Of a stretch of DNA of 64,000 bases, positions 13,401 to 24,027 are shown in pieces. This DNA comes from Ifrita kowaldi. Lineage: Eukaryota > Chordata > Aves > Passeriformes > Cinclosomatidae. The position numbers and the translations under genes were made by a program. Every line of letters begins with the position of its first letter. Positions within the stretch are counted from its first letter, which is position 1. The notes under the pieces are model-generated. The model ran no database searches. It saw only the letters and a list, made by a program, of their open reading frames with translations, and was not told where the DNA came from. The stretch covers positions 1 to 64,000 of the forward strand of contig VZRS01015009.1 in NCBI GenBank assembly GCA_013398055.1. The letters are read 5' to 3'.

Positions 13401-16400
13401 GGACAAATTAACCAACAGAGGTTGATACAGTTCTTATAAATCCATGCAGACTATCTGTAGCTTTGATAAACACAAGTTATCTTCAAATGACTGTGCACAT
13501 TGCTGGTAAAATACCCTTCTTTTTCTACACTCTGAAATTATGACTCTTTGATCCATTTATTACCATATTCACAGTTTCTTAATTCTTAAAATGTATTTAT
13601 CCTTTCATTGAACTTACTCCTTTGATTTGGCAGCAATTTTGCAGAAAGGTTCGATGAACTTGAGATTCTGGTCTGCTGTGAGCTGTTTGATTAGAAAGAA
13701 AAATCCAGTGAGTATGGAAAATACTGTATGTGTACACTGAAATTCCGTGAATATTGGTGTTTGTACAGGAATTGCTGTTGGGGAATCTTCTTCAACAGTC
13801 TTCCAGCATATTATCTAATTCCAACTGGCAGAGGTATCCAGGGCCTTTTTGTTACCACTGCTACCATTAACTTCCAGATTTCCCTGGAAGTGTTATAAAA
13901 ACACTGACTGCCTTGCAGACTTTATTCTGCTGCGTACAGAAATACAACAAGGCTTCTTACTTTAGATATGGAAACAGGAGGCAGAGAAAGCTTAAACAAT
14001 TTTGTGTACTTTCCCAAAGAAGGTCTGTAGCAAACAAGAAAAAGATTTGGGTTTCTCTTAACTGGGCTGCTTGCACCAAAACACTGTCAGCTACAGTAGA
14101 GCTAAAGACCCTTCCCTTCAAAATTCAATTCATGAGCTTCATCAGTGATTGCAAATAGTCTGGGGGACGCACTCCCCTCTCCAGGCTTCCAGTGAGCAGC
14201 TTAGTTACAGTTGTGTGACTGTGGAGCTGCAGAAATCATGTGGGCTCTGAGTTCCGGCACTTCTTTGGTGCAGACATCTTCTCTCTCTTGCTCCACAATC
14301 CATAACCACAAAACTGCAGGCAGGATTGGTTTGAGTACTGACTGAGAGGAATAGGAATGGAAAACTGCCAACAGCTTTGTCCATTGCAAGGAGAAGTATC
14401 AGAAGCCAGAGACAAAGGGAAGTAACTGAGGAGGAGCCTGGGATGAGCATGGGGCAGCAAGAAGGGTGCAGGGACAGGAGAAACGCACTTTGGCTTTGTT
14501 GCTGCAAAACTCTGCACCACTGGAACAGCAGCCAAAATTAAGGGCCACAAATTAACTGTCACAGCAACACACAGCAGGGCAAGACAGATGTCACCAACAG
14601 AACAAACATCTGGATGTGGAGGGTAAACTGCACAAGGCACAGACAACAATAAGCAAATATTAGACAACTGTGAAAGCTCACTTTCCCGCCCTATTTAGGT
14701 GTTACATAACGAGCCAAGAGCAGGCTTTATGTCAGCCTTTGCAAAAGCAAAGACTGGAAACAAGTTCACACAAGGGAAATTACATCGAGTCCCTTCTGAA
14801 ACAAACAAATGAGAAATGGTCTAACTTTTCTATCACTATTTTTCCAACCTCAATTTGGAGCAGCATAGCAGTACTCAGGAACTTCAGAGAAACTACAATA
14901 TTCTCACTGTCAAAGACATGAATAAAAGTAAAAGTGTAGCTTATAGTAAGTCACTTTCTTCATGCTTACTCAGTGTTGTTATGCTACATTTAGAACAATA
15001 AAAAACTGCATAATCTAAAAATTACATTTCTTCTAAGATGCTCCATGCCCACAGTTAACATCAATCAGGAAGAAAATGACAAAGTATTTTCTAACCTCCT
15101 TTGCACCAACTTTAGCCAATTCATCCAGATAGATATCAATGAAATGGAACTTTATCCCCGTGGGAGAATTGCTGTCTGGGTCCATAACTTCTTTCATTAA
15201 TAGCTGCAGCAATGATTCAACTAGACTGAAAAAAAAATAATAAAGGGGAAAAAAAAGAACAAGATATTCATATTCAATTGCTCGTGTCTAATCTGCCTTG
15301 GAAACAAACTCTTGTCTTGAAAACAAACTCCACTTCTTTACAGTTATGGACAGCTTATAGTTATGGAAAGCTATACAACTTGATTTTTTTTTCCTCTTTT
15401 TTTTTTTTACCCTGAGGAGAGAGAAGTTTTGTGTATTCCAAGCTTTCTTCCCTGGTGTTCTTTGGGACCTCCTGCAATTTTGCCCAGAACAAACACTTCC
15501 AGTCCCAAAGAGAATTCAAAACATCGAAAACCCATAAAAATTCTTTCAGTTTTACTTTAATACACCTTTCTTCAAAAGCATTTCAAAAGGCAAGAGGAAA
15601 GAAAGTCATGCTAGGCAGCTTCTCGGCTCCACTTGGGAGGGAAAGGCAGTTCTTGAGCTCCCTCACTCTGCAAATAAAGGAATCATGATGCTCTCCTCTC
15701 ACACTGCCTCCTTCCAGTGAAAGATGGAGGCCAAAGCTTTAAGAAACCTTGTCAGAGATCAGTTTGGGTGACCATGTGTGCAGGAGGAAGGGCTTCAGCT
15801 TTCTCAAACCTCCTCCCACACCTTCTGCTCCTGTCAAGGAACATTTTCATCTCTTCAACCTGAGGGCATTCACCCAGTGCAAAATTATACAGTGGAACAG
15901 GAGGGATGGGGTGTTCTTTAGCTCTGCATTCCTTTCTGTTTCCACAAAAACATGCCTGTGTGCATCCCATATTTCAGAGGGTAAGAGAGAGAAAGGATGA
16001 CCTTAACACTGGGTTATCGAGCACTTTCAATTAAAAGATTTAAATCTCTTCATCAATTTAAAGACAACAAGGTTAGAAGTGGCACAAGAGCTCTAGACAG
16101 AGCAAATGACTACAGTTATTTGCCTTTTAACAGAATATGGAAGAAATACAACCAAAACCACTGATGTTTACAGCAAATAGGAAGCCAGTTTACAATTAAG
16201 GGGTTCTGTCTTATCAGAAGAGAAGTCACCATGATTAACCACAGTAAAATAAATATTAAAAAAAAAAAGTCAGAGCCAATCAGAAAACCAACATAAACAA
16301 AAAAATTCCTTTTCCATATTTTCGGGGATGCAGGTCCCCTGTCTACACTCTCTGCAGGTGGTATTTCATTGATAGCTCTTCTGGTTAAACCAGAAAATGA

Positions 16401-19400
16401 AATACATTAAATACTGTATTCAATTTAATGAAGTGTAGTGCCTATGTTACTAAACTAAGTAAGTGATACGAAGAACACATAAGCCTTAATGTTAAGACTT
16501 CATGACAGTAGCATCTATGGAAAAAAAGGATCTATTAAATGAAAATATATTTGAATACAGGTATATTGGGTGACTTGTTTATGATGCAACAACACTCAGA
16601 AATTTGCTTACCTCTCATCCCATTCATTTCTTTTCAGCACTTCAAAGGATTGCCTCAAAATCAGACGCATCAGCTGCAAAGCACAAAATCTGTTACACAT
16701 GTTGTTTATGAGAACAGGTAAAGGAGTCACTGTGACTGTAACAGGAACAGATTTCTTGGTAAACCTCTTAAGCTCAAGGTGGAAGCTGCCTCACACGAAC
16801 ATTTTGACAGATTGTCTACCATGCAACGCAACAGAAGGGTGCTGTGAAGCAAAAAAAGGCAACAAACTATTTTCATATGCTAAGCACAGAAAAATCCATG
16901 ATCATTTCTACTATACAGCTTTCTCTTGATTCACACCCCTGATTTCTTCATTAAGTGCTGCCTTAATGAAAAGCCACTGCTTAAACTGGCTCAACAATAC
17001 AAGACAGATGATAACAATAATAATTTAATTTATTTGAAACTTGCACTAAGTGACAGTGATATATAAAACAGCTACATTCAACTGGCTCGAAACACTTCAC
17101 TTACTGAAATAACTTGTATCTGCTAATATTGGGAAAGAAAAACCACCAGTGAATGTGCCTGCAATTACCTTCTTTCAAAGAAGAAGATAATGGGATTTTG
17201 TTCTTTCCGAAGGTATGCTTTTTAAGACTTTGGTATTTGTTTTAATATTCTGTTTCCTATAGAAAGAGTTCTGACTATTGAATGTACTACAGTGGATACT
17301 TTACTGGTGCAAAGTTGGGGTTTTAGTGCAGAGTCTTTTACAGAAGAGTCTTTAAACAGCCTGATGTAAATAACTGATACTGATACAGTGTCCTTCGAGA
17401 CAGTATTTACATTCCAATATAGAAATCAATGGAAAAAATCACTGTGTTAGAAGGGAAAGGACTTGAGCACAATATAAACTGTACTGGCTTTGAGATTCAC
17501 GCAGTGGTGAGTGAAAGCCTTTAAAACAAACATTTCTTGCAATGTGTCAAGAAGATGATCCCGTGTCTTCTCTTACAACATACACCAACACATGTGCAGA
17601 CAAAGCTGCCTTCCAGCACACCAGCACCACACGTTTTCTAGGAGAAAACACCCCCCAGAGATGAATAATTACCATGTAGTACTTGTCCAGACGCAGATTG
17701 TCAATCCCGTTCCATTCCCGGTTCATCGTTTGCCAAAATGTCTGGATGAACAGGTGTCCTGCAAGGGAGCAAGGAAAAACACCTGCATGTCTGGTGCAAT
17801 GGGTTATTTTCCTAACCTGAAAGAATCTCAAGAAAGGGATGCAGTTCCCTAGGATTCTCCTAGTGACAGGGACAGAGCTATGGGAAGATAGGCTTGAGAC
17901 TGGTACAAGAATCAATTAAACTTGAGAACAACATAAGAAAAGGCACACAGCTACTTTTAAAAACAATTACAGGGACAGATTTGTATCTATTTTGTGTTAT
18001 ATACACACGAGTTTGACCAAAATATCCATTCTGCACTCATTTCTACCCATGCAAGTTTCAGCATTAACTCAGTACTCCATTTCATGAGCATTTTGAATAC
18101 CAGGGGCTTAACAGCTCATGAAACAAGGTTGGTTTTGAGCAGGAAATACGCAGAGCAGTCTATACAGAATGGAAAAGTAAGGGGACAAGTTTGTTTTGCT
18201 ACCTGTCCTGCAAAATCTCACCTGTATCACACTGAAGACACAACTCCACCTCTGCAACAGCCAGAAAAAAACTGCAGCTCATGCTTCCCTTAATGCAATC
18301 ATACACACCAGTTGGACAAAAAGGAAAGAAAAAAACCCCAAAGCAGCACCTCATCTGTCTGTCTGTATTCTGGCACCGTGATAGTGGAATCACCAAAGAG
18401 GGAAGTGCCTCTCAAAGCACTAGGTAATTAAATAGTACTTACGAGATTCTGTATTCTGGAACACGTGGATAAGCTGTGAGATATTGGCTGCAAGTTCCTC
18501 CTAAAAGTAAATAAATATAGTTAGTGTAGCATGTTTTGGAGTTTGGACTCCTCACTAAACACACAACCAGCAAACAGCAAATACGAATTTCATGAAACAT
18601 CTCTCAAAATGAAAAGCTTTCTCTCAACAGCTGCTTTAGTACTGCAGTTATCCTTCCACTAGGACTAGGTCAGCTGGAAGAGAAGTTTCAAGGGTATCAA
18701 AACCTCTTCATTTCACCAGATCTCTGCACAAATCATCTTCTTGACAGCAGACAAAATTAAATTAAGAGGAGAAGAATCCCATGTATTTAAATTAACAAAT
18801 GATGTAAAACTTATGGGGCACTGCTCTCATATAGGTCTCGATGGAGCTGTCTGGGCAATGTGTGAGATAAACTTTGTTCATGCAGACAAGTGATTTGAAA
18901 ATTGAGGTTACTGAGAGAGCTGGTACTCCAAAACCAGTATCTTTGGAAGGTAGGGAGACAAACTAGTAGAAGTTGACCAAAAAACATAGTAGGGACAAGG
19001 CTGGTAGTAGATGAAGTGCTACTGAACTAACAAAGGAAAAGGAAGTGTGAAACTTTCACACTAAAATCTGCACAAATGTTGTAGCTGCAGTTAAGGGCAA
19101 CCTGCTGTTACTGCTTTAGTTACACCAAATCAGCATTTCATGAGGCATCTATTTCAGCTCTCCTTTTGAAAGGTAAACAGCTACACCTGCCCCTCAGAAG
19201 GTGAGTCCAAACATGATCTGCTCACGTTCAGATCACCGAGTTACAGTCACCTCTTCTCCTGCACGTGCCACAGATGGGCTGCAGGGGAAGGAAAAAAAAA
19301 GGTAATTTTCCCCATTCTAAATTAGTATGTCCCTAGAGCGTATTTTGGAGGGACCCCCTCAAGCAAATACAAACCCAGTTACTATACCTGAAGCAGAGGT

Positions 19401-22400
19401 TTATCCTGCATCCACATACAATAGAAAAGGCCCTTCCATATTTTCAGCAGTTCTTCCTGGCTGAAGCCACCTACAGACCAGAACAAGTCTGAATGAAAGG
19501 AAAAAACCACACATTTCCACCGAAATATTTTCATGCAGCTCCCTCTGCTCCCTGCTTTCTTCTTTGCTTTTGTTATTTTCTCTCGGTTCCTACTGTAAGC
19601 ACATGAATTGGAAGGCAGTTAGGCATAGAACAGTGATTCCATGACTGTAAGCTTCTACCTTGTACTGAAACAACAAAGACTGCAAAGCAATCACAGGTAA
19701 GATGAATACCAAGATAATTCTGATAAATCTCTCTGGCATATTTTTAACACCGAGTCTAAAAGAAATTTTTAATGAGGGCATCAGAACTAGTTTTACAAGA
19801 GACAAGATGCTTTTTCTTTTGTTGTTTTTAACAAAGACTCACTTTACCAATAGTTTTACTCCTTACTAGGAGTTTGTTTTGATAGAATAAACTTCTAGCA
19901 ATCAACACATTTATTTCTATGTTAAACTGTATAATCAAAGAGCCTGAGAAACTGTAATGAAAATATTTCCAATACAGTTAGTCTTGAGGTGTAGTAACAC
20001 CTGAATTTTAACAGCAAAACAATATTTTCACATTCCAGAAGTAAAGTACTACATGGAAGTCATAATAGCTACTCAAGAACTGGATTTTTCATTACAGCAA
20101 CTGCATTTCTGTGAAGTAAAATTATAATGGTACATTTTTACAAGGCAGCTACAATGACCTACTACAGCTATTTTCAAACTATGGCCTACTAAGTACTCCC
20201 AAGCAATTTCATGAAAAACCACATTGAAAAGGTCATAATCTTCAGTAAGCTCAAATTTGCTCCAAAAAGATCACTGTCTCAGGGGTCTGCCAGTCAAAAA
20301 GCCTGAGACTCAGTGTTAGATCTGAACTGTGCACCTTTTCCTTGGACCAAGTCATTTGAAAGCAATTATCACTCAGACAAAAACACCTGCAAACACGTTA
20401 GTGGAATCATCTGCAGTCCTGCTTGGTTAAAAAGAAAGGAAGTGAGGAAATATGCAAAATGCTATGTAGGAAGCAATATGTCCAGTAATATTAAGCATTA
20501 ATTATAAATTTAACTTGGATTTGGCATTAAGATAAAATACGAAACAATTTGATTCACTGATTTAATATTCATTGAAATATTAAAATTAGTAACATTTCTT
20601 AAGGGAATTATATGTGACATACTGAGTGGTAAGAAGCAGGTTTAACCTCACAGGCAGCATTAACCCTCCAGAGGCATCAGACAGAGGCATCACCTGCTAC
20701 TTATAAATGTGGCTCAGGAGTTCACAGAACTGAATCACAGAATTATTCAGGTTGGAAAAGACTTCTCAGATAATCACTGTCAAGGCTGCCACTAAACCAT
20801 GTCCCCAGGTGCCACATCTACACATCTTTTAAATCCCTCCAGAGACAGTGACTCCACCACTGCCCTGGACAGCCTGCTCCAGGGCTTGAGAGCCTTCAGG
20901 GAAGAAAACACAGACTTCCATGGGGTTGCTTTTCATATATACAGGGCTTTTTAAAGTGTCCTAGCTAGTCCTGTGTCCATGTGACATAGGACTCTGACCA
21001 AAAGGTTTTACAGCAAGTCTCTTATCCTAGTGGCTCAAAAGAATAGTTTCAAGTGTGTTTTCTGTTTTTAAACTTTATGTGCCAACCCCAGCCACAGCTG
21101 GTAAATAATAATCATTCAAGTGAGGCTATTTTAAAACCTGAATGCATTGTATTAGCAACCACAGAACTGGAGGCCTTCTATCCCTTAAACCTATCCTGAG
21201 AAAGATTTTGGCTTTAGGGCTTGAATTGTAACTGTCCCTATGCACCATAACTCTGTTCCTATGTATTGTGGGAGCTGGGATTAACACGTTAAAACCACTC
21301 ACAGCTACTTTAATGCAATCCTTGTCAGCATTTCTGTTTGGGAGTTGGGCTGCTTTGACACTGCTATAATTGAATTTGCTACAATTTTTCCTGTTCTAGA
21401 TAATTGCAATGGACCAGATCCACACAGGCACATTTCAGTGGAAATTACATAAATCCTTCACAGATCTGGGCCCGAGTAAGAGCAGCTCTGTCAGGCAGGA
21501 AACCCCCAGCAATATTTCCTCTTTTACCAAAAGTTATTTCTGTTTACTATCCTTTCACCAATTCATTTGGTAGTTCTATGCCTTCCACAGAGTTTAACTT
21601 CTTGCTGAAAATTAAGAGCTCTGGCTCTCTGAAGAAGTTCCCCCAGCCCAAGCACAGACCACACTGAGCAGTCAGTGTGAACACCAGGTGAACTCCAGCA
21701 CTTCTTCCAAAAGTCAGCACATTCTCAACTCCTCAGGTTAAGGCATCTTACCTGGGTTGCCTGGTTTGTGAGGCTCATCCCTCTCAGAACACTGCATGGA
21801 TATAAGGCTGCTAATTAATAAATAACTTAAAAAAACCAAACCCCTTCTCTCCTGAACATGCTTTTTCTCCAAGCCCAAAGAAGTTACCCTTTGTTTCAAT
21901 ACCACCAGTTTGAATAGTACCTAACAGCAAGTAAATCTAAGAGCTCTGGAAATTAGTCACCCTTATTTCCTACTCGTTTGCATTCCACGGTGTGCTGATT
22001 TTAACATGCAAAAGGTTCACAGCCCAAGTGAGCAATTTCCCTGTGATGGTTTCACGATGTCTGAAGGCAGTACCTGAACCTGCAGCCTCTTCCCTCTGTT
22101 AGGAGTACTCCTGTCCTTCTCGTGGCTACTTCCACAAACTCCAAGGAATCTGCACTTTGCAGTGAGATGCACAGAACACTGCTGAACACAGACTCCCCCT
22201 TAGAAAATCTCCAGAGCTAAAAATACCTGAAGGCTCAGAAAGTACTTGAGAGGTACATGATGTACACTGTCCTCGTCCCCAGGCAATCCCTAGATTTATG
22301 TTAACTGTCAGGAATGGGATAATAACTGACTGGCTCCCTGGCCCAACCCTGTAGGGCTGTTCTAGGTGTCCTTCCTTCTGTCAGACACGGCTAATGGGTA

Positions 22401-23776
22401 AAATACCACTTGAAAAAGGCAATAAACTATATCTATTCTACAGTCTTTTCAAGGAATTGACTCAGGTCCAACCAGTATTCCAGCTCCTGTTTAGCCCTTG
22501 AGGTCAGGTCTAGGCTGGTTTCCCAAAGCCATAGATATAAAATATAGGAGCAATATGCAACAATATATATTTAAATATATGATAATAAAATATTGTATTA
22601 AACAGCTTATAAAATATATATTTTATAAAAATTACATATAAATTATAGATTATCTATTACATTATATATATTATATATAAGGTATAGGAAAAACCCACAT
22701 CCATGTGGAAACTGTATACGAGACACTTTCAGGTGCAGGAAGCTTCAGACTGGCATTGCCAAACTCAAACTGTCCCCAGGAACACCGGTGAACTCTTGTT
22801 CTAAAGTGTCAGTATATAGCTCCACGTCGAATTTATAGAAAAATTTGGCAGAAAAACTTTTGATACCATGAATGTGCAGATAACCCAGATGAGTAACAGA
22901 ATCAGCTTCAATTACACAAGTGCTGAAACACTCCTAAACCTTCCTCAAATTCCTCCAATGCTCCTGAGCATCAGTCACGGAAACAGACACCGCCTCACAG
23001 AAACAACGAAAAATAAAACTTCATGCTGCATGTACAGTGAAATTTCCAGCCTGGATCAGTTCAGTGCATTTACACCCTGTTCCTTGGGATCGAGAGCACA
23101 TGAGCCATCCCGCTCCCATCCCAGATTTGTTAATGCTGCCAGCAAGACCCTCCCCCGGTCCAAGCTGATCCTTCCCGAGCCCCTCCAGTGCCCGGAGACA
23201 CTTCCCGGGCGAGGATCCACCAGTGCCTCTGCTCCCGGGTGCTGGGGCTGCGCTTGCGGCAGCACCGGGGCAGTACGTGCGTACACATGGTGAAATACAT
23301 GCGTAAAAGCTTTAAAAAAAATCAAGAAGGAAAAGGAAAATATACGAAATAAAAACAAATAAATCAAAAATTAAAACAACAACAACAACAAATCCCACCC
23401 CAAAGAAAGAAATAAAAAACAACAACAACAACAAAAAAAAACAACCCGAGAAGAAGCCCCGAGGTGTGCCGGGCTCTGGGCGTACACGTGGTGCTTCCCT
23501 CCCCACGCCGTCCGTCCGCCGGGGCCGCCGCTGCCCCTGCGCCCTCCACCAAGGCACCGGGACCCTGTCCCCGTCCCTGTCCTTGTCCCCGTCCTAGTCC
23601 CTGTCCCGCTCCCCCCCGGCCCCCGGGCCGCCCCGGTCCGTACCGGCGGGGCGCTGGGTCCGCACGCCGATGTAGCCCCGCAGCTTTTTGAGGGCGCGGT
23701 CTCGGATGCGCTTCTCGTTGGCGGCCAAACGCTGCGCAAACTGCACCTCGGGCGGCTGCACGGCCGCGGGAGCCAT
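4309..23776 (-). CDS. RRP1B: RRP1B, ribosomal RNA processing 1 homolog B (16 coding exons, 752 aa, complete)
   Basis: Nucleolar NOP52-family protein. From family knowledge it acts in pre-60S rRNA maturation, and the B paralogue targets protein phosphatase 1 to the nucleolus and chromatin. Coding exons (descending): 23644-23776, 19388-19470, 18443-18500, 17673-17758, 16612-16673, 15096-15225, 13618-13682, 12945-13108, 12633-12724, 11711-11808, 11243-11262, 10705-10830, 9309-10045, 6373-6519, 5573-5639, 4309-4499. Every junction is GT-AG and the phases join to 752 codons; human RRP1B is 758 aa. The NOP52 domain is roughly residues 8-220 (e.g. FIQTFWQTMNREW, FHFIDIYLDEL). Residues 340-620 are low complexity, Lys/Ser rich with basic clusters typical of nucleolar targeting. 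A PP1-docking KVTF lies at 678-681. The C-terminus (KKTDKSILVSPEGPSRVAF, then HGVLK and a final DFF) separates RRP1B from RRP1. The start codon has a strong context (G at -3 and +4). Identity is from remembered human sequence, not a search. Confidence 0.97.
5573..5639 (-). CDS. RRP1B: RRP1B coding exon 15 (PP1-docking motif)
   Basis: Residues 668-689 plus one base. It contains SSKKVTFGLNKNMTA; KVTF fits the RVxF consensus and corresponds to the known PP1-binding site of RRP1B. The acceptor is TTTATAG and the donor GTGAGT. Leaves in phase 1. Confidence 0.95.
6373..6519 (-). CDS. RRP1B: RRP1B coding exon 14
   Basis: Residues 619-667: SSVALSPLKKKKAKPGSDFV, then FEKS, PKAVFFRKARS and ISSTRTSMQ. 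It corresponds to the human DFVKF and LFFRRAKSS segment. The acceptor is TTCTCAG and the donor GTGAGG. Phase 0 on both sides. Confidence 0.95.
6520..9308 (-). other. RRP1B intron 13, no further feature seen
   Basis: About 2.8 kb between coding exons 13 and 14. The sequence is AT rich, with T runs and short A runs. I see no CR1 tail, no conserved open frame and no RNA gene that I can support. Confidence 0.6.
9309..10045 (-). CDS. RRP1B: RRP1B coding exon 13 (large disordered exon)
   Basis: Residues 373-618 (246 codons). Lys/Ser/Asn-rich low-complexity sequence with repeated basic clusters (QRKRKKRKKR, KERKKKKLL, LKKKRKVKE), poorly conserved except near the end (SVEANGVLE, human-like VEHNGVLE). 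The acceptor is GATTTAG. The donor is GTATGT after GTG, with an overlapping in-frame donor three bases earlier (exon end 9312). The open frame continues upstream to 10184 but that part is intronic. Confidence 0.94.
10705..10830 (-). CDS. RRP1B: RRP1B coding exon 12
   Basis: Residues 331-372. An acidic run (STDEDDDEF) is followed by a basic cluster (GRRKRKKKAVKPW), a likely nuclear or nucleolar localisation signal. The acceptor is TCAACAG and the donor GTAAGG. Phase 1 on both sides. Confidence 0.93.
11243..11262 (-). CDS. RRP1B: RRP1B coding exon 11 (20-nt microexon)
   Basis: This exon is only 20 nt long. It completes a Lys codon, encodes FQDLAE and starts a Gly codon, matching the human FQDLSEG stretch. 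The acceptor is CCCTCCAG and the donor GTAAGG. Without it exon 10 (phase 2) would not join exon 12 (phase 1) in frame. Confidence 0.88.
11711..11808 (-). CDS. RRP1B: RRP1B coding exon 10
   Basis: Residues 292-323 plus two bases (FDYKAVADKIFEFASRKNT, then RKRLYKLVK), a short conserved helix block after the acidic linker. The acceptor is CCAACAG and the donor GTGAGT. Leaves in phase 2. Confidence 0.95.
12633..12724 (-). CDS. RRP1B: RRP1B coding exon 9
   Basis: Residues 261-291, poorly conserved and Ser/Glu/Asp rich, ending GIGTVLQ, which corresponds to the human segment before FDYKAVAD. The acceptor is a tandem TAGCAG; I used the second AG (start 12724). The first AG (start 12727) would add one Ala codon in frame. 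The donor is GTTTGT. Confidence 0.88.
12945..13108 (-). CDS. RRP1B: RRP1B coding exon 8
   Basis: Residues 206-260. The first half (VASGIFEMIMDQSPF) matches the end of the NOP52 domain. The second half is acidic (SDEEDASEEVRQENEE), which begins the disordered middle. The acceptor is GGCACAG and the donor GTGAGG. Leaves in phase 1. Confidence 0.93.
13618..13682 (-). CDS. RRP1B: RRP1B coding exon 7
   Basis: Residues 185-205 plus two bases (LTADQNLKFIEPFCKIAAKSK), the end of the conserved NOP52 core. The acceptor is AAACAG and the donor GTAAGT. Leaves in phase 2. Confidence 0.95.
13683..15095 (-). other. RRP1B intron 6, no further feature seen
   Basis: About 1.4 kb between coding exons 6 and 7. 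A somewhat GC-richer stretch at about 14160-14660 leaves overlapping open frames in all three minus frames (up to 143 codons). None has a recognisable protein, so they look like chance openings. Confidence 0.55.
15096..15225 (-). CDS. RRP1B: RRP1B coding exon 6
   Basis: Residues 141-184, with LLMKEVMDPDS and GIKFHFIDIYLDELAKVG, NOP52 domain. The acceptor is a long T run ending CAG; the donor is GTTAGA (non-A at +3, weaker than its neighbours). Ends in phase 0. Confidence 0.95.
16612..16673 (-). CDS. RRP1B: RRP1B coding exon 5
   Basis: Residues 121-140 plus two bases (LMRLILRQSFEVLKRNEWDE), NOP52 domain. The acceptor is TTTGCAG and the donor GTAAGC. Leaves in phase 2. Confidence 0.95.
17673..17758 (-). 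CDS. RRP1B: RRP1B coding exon 4
   Basis: Residues 92-120, containing HLFIQTFWQTMNREW and LRLDKYYM, the best conserved block of the NOP52 family. The acceptor is CTTGCAG and the donor GTAATT. Ends in phase 0. Confidence 0.96.
18443..18500 (-). CDS. RRP1B: RRP1B coding exon 3
   Basis: Residues 73-91 (EELAANISQLIHVFQNTES), part of the NOP52 helical repeat region. The acceptor is TTTTAG and the donor GTAAGT. Leaves in phase 1. Confidence 0.94.
19388..19470 (-). CDS. RRP1B: RRP1B coding exon 2
   Basis: Residues 45-72, including FSQEELLKIWKGLFYCMW, a highly conserved NOP52 stretch. The acceptor is TCTGTAG and the donor GTATAG. Enters in phase 1, leaves in phase 0. Confidence 0.95.
20732..20905 (-). 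repeat. CR1 LINE 3' tail fragment (old)
   Basis: Begins GAATCACAGAATTATTCAGG then TTGGAAAAGAC. It continues with the typical CR1 text in antisense: AACCATGTCCCCAGGTGCCA, then GACAGTGACTCCACCACTGC. It is diverged and truncated. The element is oriented on the minus strand, and its far boundary is approximate. Confidence 0.88.
22540..22685. repeat. AT-rich low-complexity tract with a perfect palindrome
   Basis: Almost pure A/T, dominated by TATA/ATAT steps, inside RRP1B intron 1. It contains a perfect 22-bp palindrome at 22607-22628 (half-site TTATAAAATAT). It probably arose by microsatellite expansion. Confidence 0.75.
23374..23445. repeat. ACA trinucleotide microsatellites
   Basis: Two (ACA)n runs (23374-23391 and 23415-23445) are separated by a short A/C-rich spacer. 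They lie in RRP1B intron 1 at the edge of the CpG island. On the RRP1B sense strand they read as GTT repeats. Confidence 0.8.
23563..23632 (-). repeat. G-rich imperfect GGGACN hexamer repeat, G-quadruplex candidate
   Basis: On the RRP1B sense (minus) strand the start of intron 1 carries repeated GGGACA/GGGACG hexamers with many GGG tracts separated by 3-8 nt. It begins about 12 bases after the exon 1 donor. The number and spacing of the tracts satisfy a G-quadruplex pattern. Confidence 0.7.
23644..23776 (-). CDS. RRP1B: RRP1B coding exon 1
   Basis: Residues 1-44 plus the first base of codon 45. It starts MAPAAVQPPEVQFAQRLA, matching the RRP1/RRP1B N-terminus, in a strong Kozak context. The donor GTACGG follows directly (phase 1). 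It lies inside the CpG island and is GC rich, unlike later exons. Confidence 0.95.
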
Positions 23777-24027
23777 GGCCCAGCCTGTCCCGTTCCCGCT
23801 GCCGTTCCCGTGCCGCTCTCAGCTCGGCCCGGCCCGCACCGCGCGGGGCTCCGCCTGATGCCGTCAGCGACGCGGGGCTCTGCCGTCACCGCAGGGAAGG
23901 CGGGGCGCCGGGCTGGGCAGCGGCGTGGCCGCGGGGAGCGCGCCGCCGAGTCCGGGGCTCATCGGCACCAGCGGGCCGGGCGCACCCACGGGAGGCACCG
24001 GCCGCGGTCCCCCGGGGCTTTGCACCC

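Larger units (their letters stand above)
19471..23643 (-). other. RRP1B intron 1 with CR1 tail, AT-rich tract and simple repeats
   Basis: The largest RRP1B intron, about 4.2 kb. It holds a CR1 tail at about 20732-20905, an AT-rich palindromic tract at about 22540-22685, ACA triplet runs at 23374-23391 and 23415-23445, and G-rich hexamer repeats next to the donor. I see no extra exon. Confidence 0.6.

Noticed and set aside
4309..23776. RRP1 instead of RRP1B as the minus-strand gene
   Set aside because: The N-terminal domain is shared by both, but the long basic middle, KVTF motif and the KSILVSPEGPSRVAF C-terminus, plus adjacency to HSF2BP, fit RRP1B.
23371..23889. 172-codon minus-strand open frame overlapping RRP1B exon 1
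   Set aside because: A different frame from RRP1B, running from GC-rich promoter into GTT repeats and a T-rich tract. It looks like compositional noise.
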